From Bacilliculturomica massiliensis (GTDB lineage: Bacteria; Bacillota; Clostridia; Peptostreptococcales; Anaerovoracaceae), in contig NZ_LR027603.1 in the NCBI RefSeq assembly GCF_900605495.1, positions 1,365,997 through 1,429,996 of the forward strand: a stretch of 64,000 nucleotides of DNA, in the 5' to 3' direction. Within the stretch, counting starts at the first letter, position 1, and each line of letters begins with the position of its first letter. The notes beneath the pieces were generated by a model. It saw only the letters and a program-made list of their open reading frames with translations. It was not told the origin of the DNA and ran no database searches. Of the stretch, positions 16,474 through 24,680 are shown in pieces. A program made the position numbers and the translations under genes.

Positions 16474-17406
16474 ATGAATCACACCGAAAAGGAACATCGA
16501 AAAGGACTGTATCTGGTTCTGCTGTCCAGCAGCTGCTACGGTTTTATGCCGGTGTTCACCCAACTGGCCTTCCGCAGCGGGATGCCCACCCTGACCGTAG
16601 TTTTCAGCCGCTACGGACTGGCAGCCGTTTTGTATCTGCTCCATCTGAAAAATCGAAAAATCGGCCTGAAGATTTCAAAGAACCAATTCGTGTTCCTCAT
16701 GGTTCTGGGATTCCTGGGGGCCGCCTCCACCTACGGAATGAATGAGAGTTATCGCTATCTGCCCAGCGGTATCGCTACGGTCATGACCATGACTTATATC
16801 GTTATTATCGTTCTGTGTGAGATCCTCCTTGGCCGTGAACGGGCCGCGCCCTTCCGTCTGGCCTGCCTGGCGCTGGCTTTTTCCGGGATCCTGCTGATCC
16901 TGCTGACTCCCGGCGAGACCGGCGGAGTCAGCGCCCGCGGTATTTTTCTCGGTTTGCTGGGCGCGGTGTTTTATGCTTTTCAGGTCATGGCGGTCAACAC
17001 CGGTATCATCCGCGATCTGGACCCGGAGGTCATATTTCTCTACGAGTCCATACCCCTACTCGGCTGTTGTGTCCTGATCGCGTTCTCCGCAGGCGGTCAG
17101 CTGCTTCCCGCCGATCTCCCGCAGTTTGGTCATGTCCTGCTGCTGGCCGTGGTCAATTCCTTTATCGCGATGCTGTCTTTTTACAAGGCCGTCCGGCTGA
17201 TCGGCGCCAGCAACGCGTCTCTGTTCGGTACCGCGGAGCCGCTTGTCTCCTGCATCGCCGGAGCTGTCATCATGGGCGACGCCCTGTCTTTCGGCAATTT
17301 TTCCGGCGGCGTGATGATCGTCGGCTCCATCCTCATTTTAGAGCTCATTGATAAAAAAAATGAAACCCATCGTTCCCGAAAGGATAGTGAGTCAAACAAT
17401 GAATAA
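16474..17406 (+). CDS. DMT-superfamily (EamA) transporter 1
   Basis: 310 residues with ten predicted membrane helices in two EamA repeats, beginning GLYLVLLSSSCYGFMPVFTQ; the second repeat begins near ARGIFLGLLGAVFYAFQ. Such proteins are usually exporters of amino acids, metabolites or drugs. The ATG follows TTAAGGAGG. The last eight bases overlap the next EamA gene, so the two are translationally coupled and may work as a pair. The gene is divergent from the cyclodeaminase-family gene. The substrate cannot be inferred. Confidence 0.88.
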   Translation: MNHTEKEHRKGLYLVLLSSSCYGFMPVFTQLAFRSGMPTLTVVFSRYGLAAVLYLLHLKNRKIGLKISKNQFVFLMVLGFLGAASTYGMNESYRYLPSGIATVMTMTYIVIIVLCEILLGRERAAPFRLACLALAFSGILLILLTPGETGGVSARGIFLGLLGAVFYAFQVMAVNTGIIRDLDPEVIFLYESIPLLGCCVLIAFSAGGQLLPADLPQFGHVLLLAVVNSFIAMLSFYKAVRLIGASNASLFGTAEPLVSCIAGAVIMGDALSFGNFSGGVMIVGSILILELIDKKNETHRSRKDSESNNE

Positions 17407-18286
17407 AAAAAAGCTGCAGGCAAATCTGATCCTGTTATTCACCGCAGTGATCTGGGGCTCCGGTTTTATTCCGGCCCGCGTATGTATGGAATATGTATCG
17501 CCCACGTTTTATACCACGCTGCGTTTTCTTGTGGCGTCCATCGCTCTGCTCCCCCTCATCGGCCGTCAAAAAGAATGGAAGCCCTATATTCTGGGCGGCG
17601 CCGCCTGTGGAGCGGCTCTGATGACCGCTTCCCTCGTACAGCAGTACGGCCTCATTTTCACCTCGGCCAGCAAAGGCGGATTTATCACGGCCATGTATGT
17701 AGTTATGGTCCCCGTTCTCAGTATTTTTCTGAAAAAGAAAGCAGCCAGGCAGGTATGGTTCGGCGTGGTCCTGGCGGTAGCAGGGCTGTATCTGCTCTGC
17801 ATCACCAGTTCATTTTCAGTGGCCCCAAGCGATATTCTGGTCTTTATCAGTGCGTTCTTCTTCGCCGTCCACTTTCTGGTCATCGACCACTGCCTCAAAC
17901 ATGCTGAAAACCCCTTCCGGCTGGCCTTCTTTCAGGCGGTCACCTGCGCGCTCATCGGCGCCGCTCTGCTGCCCGTCTCCGGCGTTCCTGACAAAGCGGC
18001 CTTTCTGACCATCCTTCCCTGGTTCGTATATTCCGGTGCGATCCCCACAGGCCTTGGCTTCGCCCTGATGATCGTAGGGCAGCGCAACACCGGCGCCACC
18101 ATCTCCTCCATTATACTCAGTTTGGAATCCGTATCCGCCGTGGTATTCGGCGTTCTGCTTCTGGATGAACACCTGGGCCCCCGGGAGCTGGCCGGATGCG
18201 TCCTGATGTTCGCCGCCATCGTTATCGCTCAGCTGCCTTCCCCACAGAAGAAGTCCAGTGCCGAAGAAGTCCAGTGCGACGGATAG
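17399..18286 (+). CDS. DMT-superfamily (EamA) transporter 2
   Basis: 295 residues starting at the ATG inside the end of the previous gene (ATGAATAA overlap). Ten helices, beginning KLQANLILLFTAVIWGSGFIPARV, a strong EamA signature with the WG-x-G motif in helix 1, and a second repeat near SDILVFISAFFFAVHF. The C-terminus is short and polar. The overlap with EamA 1 suggests stoichiometric expression, perhaps as a heteromer (inference). A hairpin terminator follows. Confidence 0.88.
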   Translation: MNKKKLQANLILLFTAVIWGSGFIPARVCMEYVSPTFYTTLRFLVASIALLPLIGRQKEWKPYILGGAACGAALMTASLVQQYGLIFTSASKGGFITAMYVVMVPVLSIFLKKKAARQVWFGVVLAVAGLYLLCITSSFSVAPSDILVFISAFFFAVHFLVIDHCLKHAENPFRLAFFQAVTCALIGAALLPVSGVPDKAAFLTILPWFVYSGAIPTGLGFALMIVGQRNTGATISSIILSLESVSAVVFGVLLLDEHLGPRELAGCVLMFAAIVIAQLPSPQKKSSAEEVQCDG

Positions 18287-18291
18287 GAAGA

Positions 18292-18328
18292 TAAAAAAGG
18301 AACTGCATCACAGGCAGTCCCTTTTTGT
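18292..18328. terminator. Bidirectional terminator between EamA 2 and the ArsR-type gene
   Basis: A6-GGAACTGC-(6-base loop)-GGCAGTCC-CT5. The stem has one mismatch on the plus strand that becomes a G-U wobble on the minus strand. It serves the convergent ends of both neighbouring genes. Confidence 0.8.
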
Positions 18329-18338
18329 TTGGTTTCGT

Positions 18339-19436
18339 TTAGTATTCAAAGTAATCGATGAGACTCTCCTGCACCTTGTAGAAAGAGTCCTTGATCAGCT
18401 TGTAGTACACGAATTTCTTGACCTTATTCGTCTCGACCAACTGCGCCTCCTTAAGGATCTTCAAATGCAGGGAGATCGTACTGGGCGACAGCTCCAGCAG
18501 TTCGGACATCTCCTTTGTCGTGGCGTCGCCGTTCCACAGGATCTTCATCATGCGGATCCGCGTCTCGTCGCTGACCGCAGTCAGCAGACTGAACATATCC
18601 TTCGGCACCGGCGCACGAAGCTTCACGGAATGGAAATTCAGGTTCATGGTTATATTCACCTTGCCGCCCACGATATTTCCATACAGATGCGGCGCACTGA
18701 ACACCGACAGAAAGATGATGAGTTCTCTGATCTTGCTGACCGCAATGCTGTAATCCGGGTTTTTCTGGAAGATCAGACGGCCGTCCTCCACCTTGACGCC
18801 CGGATGGAGCGTTTTCATGTACTCGATGGGATCGGTGCGGTCGAAGAATATCCGCTCTTTTTTCAGCACGGATTCCTCGTAGTCGCGGATCGCGTCCCAC
18901 TCGCGGCTGAAGCACTCTTCCCAGTAATTCTCCAATACCCAGATCAGCCGCTGCTTGATCTCTTCCATGTTTTTGAGGAAGTAAATCACATCTTTGATCT
19001 CAAAAAAACCGGCCTGCTCTCTAAGGGCCGGCTTCGTCACGGCATCCGGCCACTCGATCCATTTTCTGAGCTCTTCCCGATCAAACTCGAAAGCCGGCAG
19101 TCCGAGAAACAGATAGGCGAATTCCTCCTGCTCCATTTTCCTGATGCTGTCCACCAGTATCTCCACGGTTCCCTCTTCAGAAGATACGTCGCTGGTCACG
19201 TCCGCCGCGATATCCATGATAAAGTACCACTTGGCGTAGACGCTGCCGAAAAAATCGATCTCCTCTTTCAGCTTTGGGCTGAGCAGCGAATATTTCCGTT
19301 TTGCCCAGTCAGAACATGCGGGATGATGGTCGGGATCCGCCATGACGTGCAGGCTGGCAAGCATTTCTATGGCTTCATTGCAGACAAATGAACACTTCAG
19401 ATTAGTCCGGTCTTCACTTCGCTGTATTACTCTCAT
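18339..19436 (-). CDS. ArsR-type transcriptional regulator with a long N-terminal domain
   Basis: 365 residues from the ATG at 19436 (GGAGAAAGAAG upstream). The C-terminal ~90 residues are a winged helix: LLTAVSDETRIRMMKILWNGDATTKEMSELL, then the recognition helix LSPSTISLHLKILKEAQLV and a wing of KKFVYYKL. The first ~270 residues have no metal-binding motif and resemble the large effector-sensing parts of some DUF5937-like ArsR proteins. It is flanked by transporters and divergent from the YjiH-type gene, so it probably regulates the 15.2-21.1 kb locus in response to a small molecule. The ligand is unknown. Confidence 0.82.
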   Translation of the reverse strand: MRVIQRSEDRTNLKCSFVCNEAIEMLASLHVMADPDHHPACSDWAKRKYSLLSPKLKEEIDFFGSVYAKWYFIMDIAADVTSDVSSEEGTVEILVDSIRKMEQEEFAYLFLGLPAFEFDREELRKWIEWPDAVTKPALREQAGFFEIKDVIYFLKNMEEIKQRLIWVLENYWEECFSREWDAIRDYEESVLKKERIFFDRTDPIEYMKTLHPGVKVEDGRLIFQKNPDYSIAVSKIRELIIFLSVFSAPHLYGNIVGGKVNITMNLNFHSVKLRAPVPKDMFSLLTAVSDETRIRMMKILWNGDATTKEMSELLELSPSTISLHLKILKEAQLVETNKVKKFVYYKLIKDSFYKVQESLIDYFEY

Positions 19437-19454
19437 CTTCTTTCTCCATTTCAG

Positions 19455-19474
19455 ATACAGGCGGCCTCCTGTAT
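19455..19474. promoter_or_regulatory. Palindrome in the leader of the ArsR-type gene
   Basis: ATACAGG (19455-19461) and CCTGTAT (19468-19474) are perfect inverted repeats around a 6-base centre, between the promoter and the start codon at 19436. It could be an autoregulatory operator for a dimeric winged-helix protein, or an mRNA hairpin near the ribosome site. Confidence 0.5.
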
Positions 19475-19491
19475 GATCAAAATCAGGTTTC

Positions 19492-19520
19492 AGTATAAAC
19501 CAAATCGTTATACTTGTAAA
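19492..19520 (-). promoter_or_regulatory. Promoter of the ArsR-type gene
   Basis: Minus strand TTTACA (-35, 19515-19520), 17-base spacer, TATACT (-10, 19492-19497). Each hexamer matches five of six consensus bases. Confidence 0.7.
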
Positions 19521-19614
19521 CATTTTCTTGCCGCCTCTGTCCAGTGAGCGGCTGCCGTTCCCACATAGGAAAGCCTCACTTGTCTAATTATTTAGTATAT
19601 TTCGATTTTATAAT

Positions 19615-19643
19615 TGACAAATTAATCAATCTTTTGTATTATG
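19615..19643 (+). promoter_or_regulatory. Promoter of the YjiH-type gene
   Basis: Consensus TTGACA (19615-19620), 17-base spacer, TATTAT (19638-19643), 82 bases before the start codon. The surrounding word ATTGACAAATTA matches the promoter of the cyclodeaminase-family gene. Confidence 0.75.
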
Positions 19644-19725
19644 ATGTTACTTTCAGTTACATAAACTTTGCCCCGCGGTTTTCGTTGACGCGTTCCCCCG
19701 CGATTGATGAAAAGGAGATCTGCAA

Positions 19726-21120
19726 ATGGACTACAATGCTAACTCTGCTCCTGAACGGGAAAAGTTTAATTCGGGCCAGATTTTACGCTGTATACTCCCT
19801 TCTTTAGTCGGTGGGTTTGCTTTCCTCTGCCCCGTTATGTATGATGGAAATCTCGTCATTCCCATCACGATTGCAATCAAGACGGTCAACGCCTTTATCG
19901 GCGGCGGTCTCGTCTATTCCGCTTTCGCTATCATTGTATTATCCGGTGTCTTCACCCTGATCGGCACGTACCTGAAACCCGGCTTTATCGTCAACAATCC
20001 CGTGCTGAACAATATATTCAACACGAAATGGTACTGGGTCATTCTGCGGGTCATCGGTGTGGTATTCTGCGGCATGGCGCTCTTTGGCGTCGGTCCGGAA
20101 TTCATCATCTCGCCGGATACCGGATCCTTTGTGCTCTATGAACTGATCTCCGGCATACTGACCATCGGCGTGATCGCCGGTGCAATGATGCCGCTGCTTG
20201 TGGAATTCGGTCTCATGGAATTTGTAGGAACCTTTTTCGGACGTTTTTTCAAGAAGTTGTTCCGGATCCCCGGGAGAGCCGCAGTGGACTGCGTAGCGTC
20301 CTGGCTGGGCGACACCTCCGTGGCGGTCCTGCTCACGAACCAGCAGTATGAATCGGGGTATTACAACGCCCGGGAGGCCTGTACCATCGCCACCACCTTC
20401 TCCGCAGTGTCCATCACCTTCGCCCTCGTGGTCATTGAACAGGTGGGCTTCCTGGATATGTTCTTCCCATTCTACGGCACCGTCTGTCTGGTAGGCGTGG
20501 CCTGCGCCATCATTCTTCCGCGCATACCGCCTCTTTCCAGAAAAAAAGATGAATATTTTGTAGCCTCCACCTACGAGGGCGAAGTCTATACCGCACCGGG
20601 CTACAATCTGCCCCAGTGGGCCTTTCATCAGGCTGTCGTAAAGGCTAACAACAATGGTTACACGCTGAAGAAATACTGTAAAGACTGGGCTGCAAACAGC
20701 CTGACCATGCTGTGCGTCCTCTCCCCCATCATCATGGCGGTGGGAACCACGGCGCTGATCGTCGCTTACTATACGCCCATCCTGGAATGGCTGGGGCTTC
20801 CCTTTATGCCGCTGCTTCAGCTCCTGCAGATCCCGGAGGCGAAAGCCGCGTCCACGACTATGGTGGCGGGATTTGCCGACATGTTTATCCCGTCCGTGAT
20901 CGCTTCGGGTACCATCAGTTCGCCGTTTACCAGATTCCTGGTGGCTGTCATCTCCATCACACAGCTCATCTTTATCTCTGAAAACGGCTCCATGATCCTG
21001 AGCACCAAGATCCCGGTCAATCTGACCGACCTGTTTGTCATTTTCCTGGAGCGGACCATCGTCAGCGTGGTGATCGCCAGTATCTTCATCCGGTTCGTTC
21101 TGCAGATCCCCTTGGTCTGA
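19726..21120 (+). CDS. YjiH-type membrane protein with nucleoside-recognition (Gate) domains
   Basis: 464 residues with about ten membrane helices in two Gate-like halves. Recognisable stretches are LPSLVGGFAFLCPV near the N-terminus, AAVDCVASWLGDTSVAVLLTN in the first Gate domain and MVAGFADMFIPSVIAS in the second. YjiH-family proteins are putative transporters of unknown substrate, often next to amino-acid catabolic genes. AAAAGGAGATC precedes the ATG. Its strong promoter and the divergent ArsR-type gene suggest ligand-controlled expression. No truncation is seen. Confidence 0.83.
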   Translation: MDYNANSAPEREKFNSGQILRCILPSLVGGFAFLCPVMYDGNLVIPITIAIKTVNAFIGGGLVYSAFAIIVLSGVFTLIGTYLKPGFIVNNPVLNNIFNTKWYWVILRVIGVVFCGMALFGVGPEFIISPDTGSFVLYELISGILTIGVIAGAMMPLLVEFGLMEFVGTFFGRFFKKLFRIPGRAAVDCVASWLGDTSVAVLLTNQQYESGYYNAREACTIATTFSAVSITFALVVIEQVGFLDMFFPFYGTVCLVGVACAIILPRIPPLSRKKDEYFVASTYEGEVYTAPGYNLPQWAFHQAVVKANNNGYTLKKYCKDWAANSLTMLCVLSPIIMAVGTTALIVAYYTPILEWLGLPFMPLLQLLQIPEAKAASTTMVAGFADMFIPSVIASGTISSPFTRFLVAVISITQLIFISENGSMILSTKIPVNLTDLFVIFLERTIVSVVIASIFIRFVLQIPLV

Positions 21121-21138
21121 CAGAATCCACAGGTAAAA

Positions 21139-21176
21139 ATGCCGGCGGAATAGACAGATCCGCCGGCATTTCTTCT
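21139..21176 (+). terminator. Terminator of the YjiH-type gene
   Basis: AATGCCGGCGGA (21139-21150) pairs with TCCGCCGGCATT (21159-21170), followed by a T-rich run. The hairpin begins 18 bases after the stop codon. Confidence 0.9.
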
Positions 21177-21221
21177 TTTTCTTCCTGTTTCCGGCGCCGT
21201 TGCGCCCGCTGTACGCCGGCT

Positions 21222-21317
21222 TTATCTGCGCCCAGCAGTTCTGTCGTCGTCCTCACACACGGCAGCGAACGCCGCCAGAGCCAGCAGCGCGGCCAGCACC
21301 CATCTGAAATGTTTCAT
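21222..21317 (-). CDS. Possible 31-residue membrane microprotein
   Basis: From the ATG at 21317, with GGGAGGG eight bases upstream, the frame reads MKHFRWVLAALLALAAFAAV and then an acidic, Arg-ended tail with one Cys. A basic start followed by an 18-residue Ala/Leu helix suggests a single-span membrane peptide or a cleaved signal. It stands alone between the YjiH-type gene terminator and htpG. I recognise no family with certainty. Evidence is the ribosome site and the helix; coding status is unproven. Confidence 0.5.
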   Translation of the reverse strand: MKHFRWVLAALLALAAFAAVCEDDDRTAGRR

Positions 21318-21599
21318 CTTCAATCCCTCCCTTGTCCTTATCTTACGACAGGCAGAAAAAAAATGCAAACGAAATGGGGCAACTCCGCGCAAAAAACACC
21401 GACGGCCCAGGGGCGGTCCGCCGCGATGTCCTCGCCGGGTCGGGCCGCCAGGCGATCGCGGCATGGATGCAATGGACGAGAAAAAATCTTTGTGGTAATA
21501 TCTAAGCAGTTATTTATAAAGTCTCCAATATGACAAGAGCCACAGGAGCTGCTTTTTATCCTGGGACGATCAGGTCAGATATTTTGCCGGACGTAATAG

Positions 21600-21640
21600 A
21601 AAAAGGTGAAAAATCATCTGTGATGATTTTTCACCTTTTT
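21600..21640. terminator. Terminator of htpG
   Basis: AAAAGGTGAAAAATCATC (21601-21618) pairs perfectly with 21622-21639 across a TGT loop, giving A- and T-rich flanks on both strands. It is 29 bases after the htpG stop codon. The preceding ~280 bases (21318-21600) hold no supported gene. Confidence 0.9.
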
Positions 21641-21668
21641 TCCGTTTTGATGGAATGTACGGCACTTC

Positions 21669-23579
21669 CTACTTCGTCATCAGCGAACAGATGGCGTTGG
21701 AGAAGGACACCGGATCCTCCACCGGGAAGCCTTCGATGAGCAGCGCCTGATTGTACAGCAGTTCCGCATACTCCTTGACTCTATCTTTCTCATCCGCCCC
21801 ATACGCCTCTTTCAGCGCCTCCAAAATAGCGTGATCCGCGTTGATCTCCAGCACCTTCTGCGCCTTGATCTTCTGATCCACCGGCATGGAATTGAGTACC
21901 TTTTCCATTTCCAGAGAAAGGCCCTCGCCGCTGGTCAGGCAGACTGGATGTGTTTTCAGCCGCTGGGACAGCCGCACCTCGCTGACCTTGTCCCCAAGGC
22001 TTTCCTTCATGAAGGTCAGCAAGTCCTTATTTTCCTCAGTCTTCTTCTCGATCTTTTCTTTCTCTTCCTTCGTCTCCTCCAGATCGAGATCGCCGCTGGC
22101 CGCAGATTTGAATTCCTTTTCCTTATATTCTCTCATCATCTGCAGCGCAAACTCGTCGATGTCGTCTGTCAGATACAGGACCTCATATCCCTTGTCCTTC
22201 AGCAGTTCGATCTGCGGCAGCTTGTCGATACGTTCCACTGAATCGCCGCAGGCGTAGTAGATGAACTTCTGCTCTGTCTTCATGCGGGAAACGTATTCGG
22301 ACAGAGTCACCATCTTCTTTTCTGATGAGGAATAGTAGAGAACCAGATCCTCCAGCATTTCCTTGTTTCTGCCATAACCGTCATACAGTCCGTATTTCAG
22401 CTGCAGGCCAAAGTTTTTGAAAAACTCCTCGTATTTTTCTCTCTCTGTGTTCAGCATGGTCAGCAGCTCGCCCTTGATCTTCTTTTCCAGTCTGCTGGCG
22501 ATGGCCTTAAGCTGTCTGTCGTGCTGCAGCATCTCCCGGGAAATATTCAGGCTCAGATCCTGAGAATCCACCAGACCCCTCACAAAACTGAAGTGATCCG
22601 GCAGCAGGTCCGCGCACTTATCCATGATCATTACGCCGCTGGAATACAGCTGCAGCCCTTTTTCAAAATCCTTCGTATAATAATTGAAAGGGGCTTTGGA
22701 GGGGATAAACAGAAGCGCGTTGTATGTGACCACCCCTTCCACGCTGGTATGGATCACCTTGGCGGGATCTGCAAAATCAAAGAACTTCTCTTTATAGAAA
22801 CTATTGTAATCCTCATCCGAGATCTCGCTCTTGTTCTTCTTCCAGATGGGCACCATACTGTTCAGCGTTTCCAGCTCTCTGTACGATTCGTACTCTGTGG
22901 GCGCATCCTCCGGCGCGTCCTCCGCCTTCTCTTTGGGCCTGCTTTTCTCCACCATCATGCGGATAGGATAACGAATATAATCGGAATACCGCTTGATCAA
23001 TCCTCTTAAGCGATATTCTTCCAGAAACTCATCGTAGTTCTCATCTTCTGTGTTTTCTTTGATGTGGAGGATGATATCCGTTCCCGTCCCACTCTTCTCA
23101 CATTCTGATATCGAATAGCCGTCTGCGCCCTCCGACTCCCATTTCCAGGCCTGATCCCCGCCGAAGGCCCGACTGATCACGGTCACCTTCTGCGCTACCA
23201 TAAAGGCGGAATAAAAACCCACGCCAAACTGTCCGATGATGTCGATGTCTTCCTTCGTTTCATTCTCTTTTTTGAAGGCCAGCGAACCGCTTTTAGCGAT
23301 GGTGCCCAGGTTGCTCTCCAGCTCTTCCTTCGTCATGCCCGCTCCGTTATCGGATACTGTCAGCGTGCGCTCGTCCTTATTGACCTCCAGCAGTATCGCA
23401 AAATCATCGCGATTCAGACCGGTGTTATTCTCAGTCAGCGCCCGATAATACAGTTTGTCGATGGCGTCGCTGGCGTTGGAGATCAGCTCTCTGAGGAAAA
23501 TTTCCTTGTGCGTGTATATGGAGTTGATCATCAGATCCAGCAGTCTTTTTGATTCTGCTTTAAATTGTTTCTTTGCCAT
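21669..23579 (-). CDS. htpG: HSP90 chaperone HtpG
   Basis: 636 residues from the ATG at 23579 ([20 protein letters not shown]). The GHKL ATPase domain shows [15 protein letters not shown] with the catalytic Glu/Asn, [19 protein letters not shown] and [14 protein letters not shown]. The middle domain has the Arg-containing [21 protein letters not shown]. It is an ATP-driven homodimeric chaperone in the cytosol. A perfect CIRCE operator overlaps its promoter start region, so HrcA repression is expected. In B. subtilis htpG is not CIRCE-controlled, so this arrangement is lineage specific. The protein is intact. Confidence 0.97.
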   Translation of the reverse strand: MAKKQFKAESKRLLDLMINSIYTHKEIFLRELISNASDAIDKLYYRALTENNTGLNRDDFAILLEVNKDERTLTVSDNGAGMTKEELESNLGTIAKSGSLAFKKENETKEDIDIIGQFGVGFYSAFMVAQKVTVISRAFGGDQAWKWESEGADGYSISECEKSGTGTDIILHIKENTEDENYDEFLEEYRLRGLIKRYSDYIRYPIRMMVEKSRPKEKAEDAPEDAPTEYESYRELETLNSMVPIWKKNKSEISDEDYNSFYKEKFFDFADPAKVIHTSVEGVVTYNALLFIPSKAPFNYYTKDFEKGLQLYSSGVMIMDKCADLLPDHFSFVRGLVDSQDLSLNISREMLQHDRQLKAIASRLEKKIKGELLTMLNTEREKYEEFFKNFGLQLKYGLYDGYGRNKEMLEDLVLYYSSSEKKMVTLSEYVSRMKTEQKFIYYACGDSVERIDKLPQIELLKDKGYEVLYLTDDIDEFALQMMREYKEKEFKSAASGDLDLEETKEEKEKIEKKTEENKDLLTFMKESLGDKVSEVRLSQRLKTHPVCLTSGEGLSLEMEKVLNSMPVDQKIKAQKVLEINADHAILEALKEAYGADEKDRVKEYAELLYNQALLIEGFPVEDPVSFSNAICSLMTK

Positions 23580-23710
23580 AGTGACATTCCCCCTCATTTT
23601 TCTGTATGTTCTCAGTTATCCATCGCCTCCTGCCCATCGGGATCAATGACCCGGACGCTGAGGATAATTTATACCGGTGATCCGGTGACCGTTATAACCG
23701 GCCCCGCGCG

Positions 23711-23737
23711 TTAGCACTCATCACACACGAGTGCTAA
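23711..23737. promoter_or_regulatory. CIRCE operator (HrcA site) of htpG
   Basis: TTAGCACTC (23711-23719), nine bases, GAGTGCTAA (23729-23737): an exact match to both consensus arms. It begins just downstream of the -10 hexamer on the minus strand and covers the expected transcription start. Confidence 0.97.
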
Positions 23738-23741
23738 CAAT

Positions 23742-23770
23742 ACTATAGAACATTCCTGCAGAAAAATCAA
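23742..23770 (-). promoter_or_regulatory. Promoter of htpG
   Basis: Minus strand TTGATT (23765-23770), 17-base spacer, TATAGT (23742-23747). The CIRCE element follows five bases downstream, so bound HrcA would block initiation. Confidence 0.8.
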
Positions 23771-23786
23771 CCCCGTTTTTTCCTCT

Positions 23787-24122
23787 TTATTTTAAAATCA
23801 CCACCGTGACACCGGGATTTCCTTCGATCCTTCGCTGATACTGCGCAAGCTCGCCGCAGAGACCGATCATCTCCCACTTCCGGTGGATCCAATTCTCTCC
23901 CCCGCACCAATCCCTAACAAGCCCGCGGAGGCTGCTCTCCCGCAGCTTTTCCCGCACCGCCGCGCGGATGCTCCCTCCCGTGCCTGAGGACCCGTAGCCG
24001 TGGATCAGGATCACCGCCCGCAGTCCCTGCCGTTTTCCAGTCCCCAGCTGTCCTACCATATCCCGGACAGCTGTCTCCGCAGCAGGCCGGCCTCTCTCCA
24101 GATTGATCTCTCTTACCTTCAT
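23787..24122 (-). CDS. Small Smr-domain protein
   Basis: 111 residues from the ATG at 24122, preceded by GGAGAAGGAAG. It begins MKVREINLERGRPAAETAVR and contains AVILIHGYGSSGTGGSIRAAV (~50-70), which matches the Smr HGxGxG...LR motif with a short insertion in the glycine loop; it ends GVTVVILK. Stand-alone Smr proteins are nucleases or RNA-binding factors; the target is unknown. It precedes the htpG promoter on the same strand. A second frame from 24270 overlaps its start. Confidence 0.7.
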   Translation of the reverse strand: MKVREINLERGRPAAETAVRDMVGQLGTGKRQGLRAVILIHGYGSSGTGGSIRAAVREKLRESSLRGLVRDWCGGENWIHRKWEMIGLCGELAQYQRRIEGNPGVTVVILK

Positions 24123-24270
24123 CCGTCTTCCTTCTCCTGTCCGCCCTCCGTGTCCTGACAGGCTGCGCGCTCCCGGCCCTGTCAACACGTGTCTCATAGA
24201 CGGCGCCAAGTACTGTCAGCACCCCGCCCGCCGCACAGAATACCGAGATGACAATCATGATTCCGCTCAT
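23914..24270 (-). CDS. Possible small membrane ORF overlapping the Smr gene
   Basis: From the ATG at 24270 (GGAAAGGTG upstream) the frame gives MSGIMIVISVFCAAGGVLTV and a few more hydrophobic residues, then a very Arg/Gly-rich tail that overlaps the Smr gene by 209 bases. Only the first ~28 residues look like a real protein (one membrane helix). Either a short membrane peptide has lost its proper stop, or this was once the N-terminus of a membrane-anchored Smr protein now out of frame. Weak case. Confidence 0.25.
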   Translation of the reverse strand: MSGIMIVISVFCAAGGVLTVLGAVYETRVDRAGSAQPVRTRRADRRRKTDEGKRDQSGERPACCGDSCPGYGRTAGDWKTAGTAGGDPDPRLRVLRHGREHPRGGAGKAAGEQPPRAC

Positions 24271-24446
24271 TCAGATCACACCTTTCCTTCAGAAAACCCA
24301 TGTGTACCGGCTGTTTCCAGCCCCGTTTTTTTCTAAACTGTGATATGATCATAAAGCATATTGCGGAATTATATTGTCAGAAATATAATTTATTCTGAAT
24401 CGACTCGTCCGGCTCCGGCCGCCCTCATTCCCTGGGCATAAAGACC

Positions 24447-24481
24447 AAAAGAGGCCGATGTCTCCTTCACCGGCCTCTTTT
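24447..24481. terminator. Terminator after the 28-residue microprotein
   Basis: AAAAGAGGCCG (24447-24457) pairs with CGGCCTCTTTT (24471-24481), with A/T flanks on both strands. It lies eight bases beyond the stop codon of the small ORF at 24490-24576, which supports that ORF being transcribed leftwards. Confidence 0.85.
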
Positions 24482-24489
24482 GTTTCTGA

Positions 24490-24576
24490 TTATGCGCTCT
24501 CGTATTTCGCTTTCATCTTCGCGATCTCGCTCTCCACAACGTTCATCCGGATCTCCAGCATCTCCCTCTCGCTCAT
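24490..24576 (-). CDS. 28-residue acidic/amphipathic microprotein
   Basis: The frame from 24576 starts MSEREMLEIRMNVVESEIAK and ends KYESA before a TAA. An ideal AAGGAGGA ribosome site lies six bases before the ATG, and an intrinsic terminator begins eight bases after the stop. The heptad-like spacing of Met, Leu, Ile and Val suggests a single amphipathic or coiled-coil helix. Its start overlaps the end of another tiny frame (24573-24680) as ATGA. No family recognised. The combination of ribosome site, ATGA overlap and terminator makes this the best microprotein candidate of the window. Confidence 0.6.
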   Translation of the reverse strand: MSEREMLEIRMNVVESEIAKMKAKYESA

Positions 24577-24680
24577 TCCATTCCTCCTTGATCCACTTCC
24601 CCCTCTTCCCTGCTTCCGCAAAACACTTCATGAGCATTTGGAATACCTCTCGGAGCATACATGTACCAAATGAAGAACAT
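24573..24680 (-). CDS. Possible 35-residue upstream ORF coupled to the microprotein
   Basis: Starts MFFIWYMYAPRGIPNAHEVF and ends in a Glu/Gly-rich tail. Its TGA overlaps the ATG of the 28-residue ORF (ATGA), as in translationally coupled pairs. The only ribosome-site-like sequence, CAGGG, is too close to the ATG. A TAGAAT hexamer at 24695-24700 on the minus strand could be a -10. No family recognised. It may be a leader peptide rather than a functional protein. Confidence 0.3.
   Translation of the reverse strand: MFFIWYMYAPRGIPNAHEVFCGSREEGEVDQGGME

Noticed and set aside
18258-19391. 377-codon open frame on the plus strand
   Set aside because: Antisense to the ArsR-type regulator, whose winged helix and ribosome site are convincing.
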